Part shown: one piece after another, positions 56,889 through 64,000 of the stretch
Position numbering within the stretch: position 1 is the first letter of the stretch
Layout of the letters: each line of letters starts with the position of its first letter
Notes under the pieces: model-generated
The model's database searches: none
Told to the model about the DNA's origin: nothing
Seen by the model: the letters and a program-made list of their open reading frames with translations, nothing else
Translations under genes and position numbers: made by a program
NCBI GenBank assembly: GCA_009809945.1
Contig: WTPW01000622.1
Span: forward strand, 99,434-163,433
Direction of reading: 5' to 3'
DNA from: Gigaspora margarita
Lineage: Eukaryota; Glomeromycota; Glomeromycetes; Diversisporales; Gigasporaceae
DNA: 64,000 nucleotides

Positions 56889-58445
56889 TCTTAGCCACCC
56901 TAGGAAACTGTTATCCTAAGAACAGAGTCTTTTTGTTTTGGCAGAAATCTATAAAATGCTATTGGTACTCAAATTCATATAGTCAAATTCATCATTATAC
57001 AAGTGGGAACCCATGTTCATTAAGTTCATTCCCAGGTTCCTGGTTCCATAGTGTAGAACCCCATTTTCGAGTCCGCAGTTCCTTAACTCCCATGACCTAC
57101 TAGCCAAGTTGTTCATTTATGCTATACAACCTTTTAAGCAGGAATTCTTATGTTTACAATATTTTATGTTAGATTTTTTCTTTTTTAGATATCACATGAC
57201 TATAAATAGTGGTGAAATTCATTTTAATTTTTTTTAATTTCAACAATAATTTCAACAAAAATTTCAACATTTTTAAATTAATTATAAAACAACTATTGTT
57301 TTGATTTAGTTTAGTTTTATTAATTTTTTATATAATTAAAATAAATTTTTGATATTAAAAAATTAATTTCATCAATTTCACCAATTTTAATATCAAATAA
57401 TTTTTACAATTCCTACAAAAATTTTTCATTAAGAAAAGTAATTTCACTACTATCTATATGTATAACTTAATAGCTATGCTACACAACTCATTAATGTTGT
57501 AGTATCCCATTCCTAACTAGAAAGATGTGTAAGTCCTCATTATAGATCTTTACTACTCATAGTTCTAGTGCAGATTTCATCTCCTGTTGAACTCAAAATG
57601 GCAACCTTCGAGCATGACCTCAGAGTACTACCTACTGTGCTATTGACCCAGGATCTTTTTTATATATTTTTAAAACTAAGTAGAATTTAAAAAATTTTAA
57701 TATGTTTTTAATAACTGGGTGAAATTAAAAAAAAAATTTATATTTTTTAATAACCAGGTAGAATTTCAAAAAAAATTTTTTGATATTTATATTTTATATC
57801 TGGGAGTACCAGATCTATGTAAACTACATTATTATAAACAATCTATTTTTAGAGGGTTATAAGGTCTTATAAAAGGGTAGATAATGTTATTTATAGATGC
57901 TCTCTAAAGACTTAGATATTCTTGACTACTTGTAACCTAAACCTGCTAGTGTTTTCTATATCTCACCTTCTGAACAACCTGGATTTTTAGTGCTTCTTCC
58001 TATTTTGTTATTCAACTAACTTAATATATTCTTTGCTTCTCTCATATTGCAGATTCTATACTTCCAAGTAGATGCAAGGGCCATGCCCAGACAATCATAA
58101 CCTTATAGTTACTTTCTAAACCTTGGTATTCTGAGATTATCTGTATGCTAGCAAAGAGATACTTGTGCAATAATTTACCCATCAACTCATTTTAGTCTAT
58201 TATATATTGCTACAGATATGCTATCTGAATTGGTTAGCAAATACTTCTTCTAAAGATAGGTAAGCACTAGCTATGTTGTATAACTAGTACAGATTGAACA
58301 AATGAATACTAAACTAGCACATGTCAAGTACATACTAGAAAACAAAATTTCCAGTATATAACTAGTATTCAAACAGGAATTTGCCAAATAACAGTTGCAT
58401 ATTGGTAGCATATTAGTAAACTAACAGGAGCTAGGTTAATATCAG
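56889..58445. other. Non-coding DNA with old repeats
   Basis: 57665-57790 holds three units of the LINE-target repeat. 57850-57990 shares CAACCTAAACCTGCTAG-like text with the LINE 3' region (46960-46990). No gene seen; 57180-57440 is simple A/T repeat. Confidence 0.35.
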
Positions 58446-58447
58446 TA

Positions 58448-58983
58448 GGGGGGCATCCAGAAATAATGTTTTACTTCAGAGGAGTGGGGTCCTCCAAAAT
58501 ATAATATTTTTTCCAATAAGTAGAAAGAGTCAAAAAATATAATGTAATTTTTTTTATAAAAATTTGTCTAAATTCTGATCCAGAGGTCCAGATTGGATAA
58601 TTTTGGTACTTTTCAAATTATCTCAAGAAGAGAATTTGAATGATACCAAAATTATTTGATTTGGATCACTAGATCAAGTTTTATTATTAAAAAACTATTG
58701 GTTATTAACTTTTCTTATAAATACTATATAATCAAATGTTTTTTGTAAATAACTCTTGATCTAGTAATCCAAATGAAATAATTTTGGTACTATTGGATTC
58801 ATCTCATAGAGATGAATCAAATAGTACCAAAATATTCAGATTGGATAACTGTGTTATAATATATCCAAGTTTTTGTAAAATTATAAATATAAATATATGG
58901 ATTTTAAAAAATTTTTTTATATAGTCTAGAGGGGGTCAAGAGCTACTATGTAGAAGTACATAGCATTATTTATAGATGCCCCC
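58448..58983. mobile_element. 536-bp element with GGGGGGCATCC ends
   Basis: The ends GGGGGGCATCCAGAAATAAT and ATTATTTATAGATGCCCCC are inverted, with TA at both flanks. Two copies of the palindromic module (58575-58685 and 58750-58850) lie inside. A degraded family member begins near 46436. Confidence 0.6.
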
Positions 58984-58992
58984 TAATATAAC

Positions 58993-59077
58993 AGTAACAT
59001 ACTAGGATATCCTGGTATCTTACATTTAGTCTAAATAGTACTAAATGTAAGATACTGGAATATTCTAGTAAGTTACT
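58993..59077. repeat. Foldback of about 85 bp
   Basis: AGTAACATACTAGGATATCC and, at 59057-59077, its near complement enclose inverted TATCTTACATTTAGT arms. Confidence 0.6.
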
Positions 59078-59191
59078 ATTATGTTACCAATATCAATCTA
59101 CCTCCTGGTAGCTTACTGATATGCTACCAGTATGCTATCTATATACTACTAATATGAAATGTTATTTGGCAAATCTCTGATTAAATACTAG

Positions 59192-60192
59192 ATAGGGGGT
59201 GTGGCGATATAGCGAAGTTGGGTTGTTGTCACCCCCTAAGCGACAGGTGCAGAGTTTGAATTCCACTGGGAATGGTTTTGAAAAATTGTATCTGTGTCAT
59301 AGTAACTGATCTGCATTTTAACTAATTGGATCTTTGATCTGTAACCCAGATAGCACCAAGTTATTGGGAGCCAACTGACTTGTATAATATTATACGAGAG
59401 AAAAAGAAGCATATAAGTCCTAGGAATTAGCAGAATAGAACCTGCTTGGCAAGTTCCAAGTGAAGAAGTACTCGACTTTCGACGGCGTACAGGAAAAAGA
59501 ATCTTGGATGGGGACTGACCGGAAGTAGACTGATGATTAAAAGGGTTAGAGGACCCTACCAACTGGACTGCCAGAGTCGTACTAGAAGAAAAGGACATGT
59601 GTTTCGGAAGCATGTACCAAGGGGAGGGAGACCTTAAGGCATCCTAAAGCTGGGCTGACCAACCCTTCTGGGTCTTAGAATTGGGAGTTGGAATGCGACT
59701 GGGGAAAAGGAACTGGAATAGTGACTGACCAGGTGCTGGGGTTGGGGAACTTCACAAGGGCAGAAGTAGGTAACAGTAGTGGTTTAATAGTTAGCCCTAA
59801 CTGCAAGTATACAGGTAAAGCTGTAGCAGATGTTAACGAAGTGTAGGTGAATACCTAATAGTGGGATATGTACCATTCTACCAGGTTTACTACAGGGTCA
59901 AATGCCCTCCACAAATCAGAGTTTGGCTAAAGTCTCAGGGTACTTTAAACAGCAAATTACTCATAAAAGGGTATATTGGAAATGGGTAGCAATTAGAGGG
60001 TTTAAATAGGCAATCCCATAGTCAGTTTGTAGGTATGGCAGCTAGTGTAGAATAATACCAAAAGTGTAAGTGGCTGGTTGTATCTCATTATACAAATGTA
60101 ATATATGGCATGGTTATGCTAACTGGGCCAACCTGTTTGTACCAATAAAGAACTAGAGTATCTAAGTAGTCACCTTAATATTAAAAAAAAAA
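59192..60192 (+). mobile_element. tRNA-derived SINE, 1.0 kb, intact-looking
   Basis: Box A TAGCGAAGTTGG (59210-59221) and box B GTTTGAATTCC (59254-59264) have tRNA-like spacing near the 5' end. The element ends in an A11 run. It is flanked by a perfect 12-bp duplication, ATTAAATACTAG (59180-59191 and 60193-60204), typical of LINE-driven insertion. The 3' half is shared with 3040-3620. The minus-strand frame at 59236-59613 lies wholly inside and is not a gene. Which LINE mobilises it is unknown; its A-tail resembles the LINE's tail. Confidence 0.85.
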
Positions 60193-60368
60193 ATTAAATA
60201 CTAGGTACATACTGGGAATCTTATTTTTTAGTATGTATCTTGTATTCATTTGTTCAACCTATATAGCCCAAGTGAGAACTATTTCTATACTTTAACAAGC
60301 TAGCTCTTACTCCTTCTATGTAATACAGCTACTTCTAACTAGATTTATAATACATTTCTAAACTACTA

Positions 60369-60813
60369 TAGTGCAAATACTTAAAGGCTTCACAAATTTA
60401 AGTAACTAATAATATTTAATACATAAACAATATCACAAAAAACAAGTCATTATGTTGTAGTTTAGCTAATTTGCTACAACTTAGCAGTCTTATTTTTTTT
60501 AAAAATACTATTGTATACTTTTTTAATTAATGTAGTTAAAAGTATAGTATTTTTATATGATATGTAAAAAGTTAGCTTAAAATGGAACAAGTTACATGTT
60601 TTAACTTACTGCTATTGGCTAATTTAAAATTTATTTTAAAATTTATTTTAAAATTAATTTTAAAATTAATTATAAAATATTTTTTAATAATTAATTTTTA
60701 GCTAATTAAAATGCAAGGATTCACAAAGATACCAAATTTTAATATGAAATTTTTTTGAAAATGTAACAAATTTTAAAATGTAATATTTAAGTGTTCTGCT
60801 CTGTACTAACTTC
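60369..60813. mobile_element. TA-flanked MITE, second copy of the 11356-11765 family
   Basis: Inverted relative to the first copy: TAGTGCAAATACTTAAAGGC start, then TAGTTTAGCTAA and ATTTTAAAATTAATT segments in reverse order. The right end (AAGTGTTCTGCTCTGTA) is degraded. Confidence 0.65.
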
Positions 60814-60871
60814 CTATAGAGCAGTTAGTATTCTACTGTTGCTTAGACTAGAAAGCTTTATTTTATATATA

Positions 60872-61055
60872 CAGTCTAACCCCGCTATAGTCACATCCGA
60901 AATAGTCACATTTTCTTGAAACTATATACCAATCATTTGCAGTAATATAATATTAACTCTCACTATAATCACATGATGTGACTATTATTATGTTTCTCTC
61001 ACTATAGTCACATCAAGTTTCTGCCAGACAGTGTGACTATAGCGGGGTTAGACTG
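60872..61055. mobile_element. 184-bp pogo-like MITE, copy 2
   Basis: The ends CAGTCTAACCCCGCTATAGT and ACTATAGCGGGGTTAGACTG are perfect inverted repeats, flanked by TA. It has the same length as 12493-12676 and opposite orientation. Confidence 0.82.
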
Positions 61056-61078
61056 TAGTACTTTCCACCAGATAATTA

Positions 61079-62024
61079 GGGGAGTGCCATTTATCATCTG
61101 ATTTTTAGGGTAGGGGGGAGGGTCAGACAATTATCAGGTCCTAATAGCAGATAACTTTTGATTGGCTAAAGCTAAAATTATTAAAATTTTTAAAATTTAA
61201 TATTAAATAACTCTTGANCCNGNGATCNGTTTTGGATNATTTTACTACCAAAATGNTCGCCTCAATGAGNCGATTNCAACGAGCCTAAAATCNNCAANAT
61301 CNAATCACAGGATCCCAAGATCGTTATAGATTTGTACTGCTTTAATTATATTATTTTCGTATATATTAAAAATTATTATTAAAGATCTTATAAANTTTNA
61401 TATTNAATAANTCTTGAACCANTGATCNNNTTTGGATGATTTTACTACCAAAATGCTCGTCTCAATGAGACGATTCTAATGAAACTAAAATCGTTAAATT
61501 CTGATCACGGGATCCAGAGATCATTATAGATTTGTGTTATTTAATATAATCTATTAAAAATAATACAAATCTATAACGATCTCTGGATCCCGTGATCAGA
61601 ATTTAACGATTTTAGGTTAATTAGAATTGTCTCATTGAGACGAGCATTTTGGTAGTAAAATCATCCAAATCGGATCACTGGTTCAAGAATTATTTAATAT
61701 TAAATTTTATAAGCTCTTTAATAATAATTTTTAATATATACGAAAATTATATAATTAAACAATACAAATCTATAACGATCTTGGGATCCTGTGATTGGAT
61801 TTTAATGATTTTAGGCTCTTGGAATCGCCTCATTGAGGCGAGCATTTTGGTAGTAAAATCATCCAAAAAGGATCACTGGTTCAAGAGTTATTTAATATTA
61901 AAATTTAAAAAATTTTAAAATTTTAATAATTTTAGCCAATCAAATCGCAGTATTTGATGATCAGGTGGGGGGTAGGGGGGTAGCCACTTAGTAGCAAAAA
62001 AACAGATGATAAATGGCGCTCCCC
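61079..62024. mobile_element. 946-bp Harbinger-like element enclosing a double palindrome
   Basis: The ends GGGGAGTGCCATTTATCATC and GATGATAAATGGCGCTCCCC match with one mismatch. TTA lies on both sides (61076-61078 and 62025-62027), as for PIF/Harbinger. The interior 61205-61900 is a two-level palindrome around about 61548 carrying ATTAAATAACTCTTGA and CCAAAATGCTCG motifs. Ambiguous bases at 61218-61430 fall in its left arm only. No transposase; the frame at 61649-61918 is an artefact of the arm. Confidence 0.72.
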
Positions 62025-62027
62025 TTA

Positions 62028-63267
62028 GTCATTTGTTTATATTCCAACTCACAGATCTGTCTTATAGTAGTAGCTTCTTTTCAATTTAGGGTTGGTTCTA
62101 GTGCTAGAAGTATTTCTAACTAGTTAGGCCAATTCTTTCTACAGATTGTTTTGTGTTCACCACTTTTCTCACTACTCAAGTTCATGTTATAGTCTTTTTA
62201 CTCTCCCAATCAAGATCCCAAGACTGCTCTAGAGTTGTTGGTGCTATCTTGTATTTTCTTACCAAGAATTTACTTGTGAAACCTTCATATAACTAGATAT
62301 TCTGTAATACCACTATTACATATAGTGCTAACTCTTCACAATAGACTCCTTCTAGAAATTCCTAAACTAAATTTGTATTTCATATAAACTTCTATAATGT
62401 ATACTTCCAAATATTTCTAAAAACTGCTTTTAGTAAAATTTGAACTAAAAACTTTGCTATAGGGGTTGGGCATTTAGACTACTAGATTGTAGGGCCCCAA
62501 CTCTAAAATACCTTGCTTTAATATATACTAAGTAATTAATAATATAATATATACTATTTTAGTACCAATTTACACTTAGTACTTTTTACAATTTAAAATT
62601 CACAGCAATTTCCAAACTAATTTTGGTTATTTAAAATTTGGCATATAACAAAACTATTAAACTTGAATAAGATGTTTTGATTTGAATTAGTGCTTCTAGA
62701 TTTGAGTCTGGTTTAGTTTGGCTTGTTTGTAGTTTAGACCAAACTCAAGCTCTAACTTTTACTAATTTCAAATTTTAAACTAAACTCAAACTTAATTATA
62801 AGCTTGATCTGAATCTAATCTGTGTCTGGTTTGAAGTTTGCAACTAGTTTGAGTATATATATATATATATTTATGCTAAACAAAATTATTTAAAGTAAAA
62901 AGAATAAATTAGTAAATTTAGAAACTCATAGCATTTTGTATAATTTTATTAATAAAATTATTAAAAATATTATAATACTTGAAATTTTACTAATTGATTA
63001 TAACTTTTGCAATAAATAAACAAAAATTATATCAAATTATATATTTTATTTTTTTAAATTTAAAGAAAGAATACTAAATTTAAAAATTTTTATCAAATAA
63101 GGTAGCTGCACAATATAGTTGCACTAAAACTAGGAACAGGACATAGGTTAATTTAAGGCATCACTAGTAACTGTAAAAAAATTTGTTACAAATCTTATTG
63201 TATCATTTATATCAGTAATGACAAAAGGTGAATAGTTTGTATTAAAGTTATCATAATTTCTATTATA
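62028..63267. other. Non-coding DNA, no gene seen
   Basis: Low-complexity, C/T-rich then AT-rich. TTTGAGT/ACTCAAA-like words near 62640-62860 form a weak repeat. No feature is supported. Confidence 0.35.
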
Positions 63268-64000
63268 AATTACATAAAAAATCCAATACCAAAACATATC
63301 CTCAAATTAAACTAATTACACAAGAGATATTTGAGATCATAAATACTCTTAATACAAAAATGATAACTGATAAACAGGCTAGTTATATTATCAATACTGT
63401 AATAACACCTATACTTGAATACCGAATTCACAATATTGTTTTATCACAATCATTATGTAACAAAATCCTTGCAAAATATCTTACAGTTGCAAAACACAAA
63501 GCTAGACTAGCTAAATCTACTCCTAATAGCACAATGCTCAACCATAATATTTATGGTATCAAGAATATTTGGGATATCCAGTTACAACATCACATATCCA
63601 ACCTAACTTCTCAACTAAATAACAAAGAATTATTAGGCACTAGTATACATATTAGATTACAACAACTACAAAATAATCTATGGTCTACTACTAATATACT
63701 ATTACATCCTAATCCCAAAATAGATGGAGCTAACAAAAATACTACAACTTTCAAAATTATCCAACTTTTAAAACATCTAGAATTATCAATTCATGCACAC
63801 TCAGATATAATGCAACCTTATACTATTGATCTACCTTATACACCACTTGAAAACATATTACAAACTCATACCAACTATCCAATATTTAAATGCCAACTAC
63901 GATCAAAACATATTATATTTCTTGAACAACTTACATCTTTTGATAATTCTGTACTCCTTACATGGGAACACATCTCACCAAGGATTAATTCTCTTATACC
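63268..64000 (+). pseudogene. 5'-truncated second copy of the LINE, RT C-terminal part, runs off the window
   Basis: Open throughout in one frame and collinear with the minus-strand LINE. It reads YPQIKLITQEIFEIINTL, DKQASYIINTVITPILEYRI, AKYLTVAKHKARLAK, HNIYGIKNIWDIQLQHHIS, and so on to HIIFLEQLTSFDN. The left junction at about 63268 falls in mid-RT (after the YMDD region), so it is 5' truncated or broken. It lacks the frameshift seen near 49130 in the other copy. Confidence 0.85.

Noticed and set aside
59236-59613. 125-aa minus-strand ORF
   Set aside because: It lies entirely inside the SINE, antisense to it, with no recognisable domain.
1-64000. tRNA or rRNA genes
   Set aside because: Scanned by eye for cloverleaf box pairs and rRNA cores; only the SINE box A/B pair was found. 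A tRNAscan-SE and Rfam search would be needed to exclude others.

Overview
The window reads as nuclear DNA of a filamentous fungus, most likely an arbuscular mycorrhizal (Glomeromycotina, Rhizophagus-like) genome. It is very AT-rich and gene-poor. The one convincing host gene has many short GT-AG introns, and almost everything else is transposable elements, foldback (palindromic) elements and minisatellites. The species call is an inference from the style of these families; no rRNA or tRNA was found to confirm it.

Layout. 1-6063: non-coding DNA with dispersed palindromic repeats and a SINE-related fragment. 6064-9853: a 12-exon amino-acid permease (APC/LAT type, about 507 aa by my model) with a 6-nt micro-exon, two further micro-exons of 19 and 18 nt, and transposon debris in introns, including a 702-bp hAT-like element with a perfect 8-bp target duplication. 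9854-14319: minisatellite and MITEs. 14320-27718: a 13.4-kb terminal-inverted-repeat element. 27719-34140: decayed satellite-like repeats. 34148-36061: a broken leucine-rich-repeat gene followed by about 162-bp (54-codon) tandem units. 36.6-37.7 kb: possible membrane-protein remnants. 37.9-46.1 kb: hAT, TA-flanked and Harbinger-like non-autonomous elements, including a palindrome of about 1.15 kb. 46800-53310: a 5'-complete but mutated non-LTR retrotransposon on the minus strand. 53.7-63.2 kb: minisatellite, nested palindromic elements and an intact-looking 1-kb SINE. 63268-64000: a second, 5'-truncated copy of the same LINE running off the window.

The standout is the 13.4-kb element. It has long inverted termini, a protein-primed type B DNA polymerase and a retroviral-type integrase, as Polintons/Mavericks do. 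In place of a visible jelly-roll capsid, packaging ATPase or adenovirus-type protease, it carries a Gag-like polyprotein (coiled coil, Gag-like core, CCHC knuckle) running into an aspartic protease, divergent from the integrase by 27 bp. No reverse transcriptase is seen. Small genes (an HTH protein, a Cys/His protein and others) fill the rest. This copy is dead: polB has in-frame stops and frameshifts, the integrase has lost its catalytic Glu, and gag-pro has several breaks.

In-frame stops in polB are mostly TGA, as expected if Arg CGA codons decayed by CpG deamination. Several catalytic or ligand losses here and in the LINE look like TpG to TpA changes.
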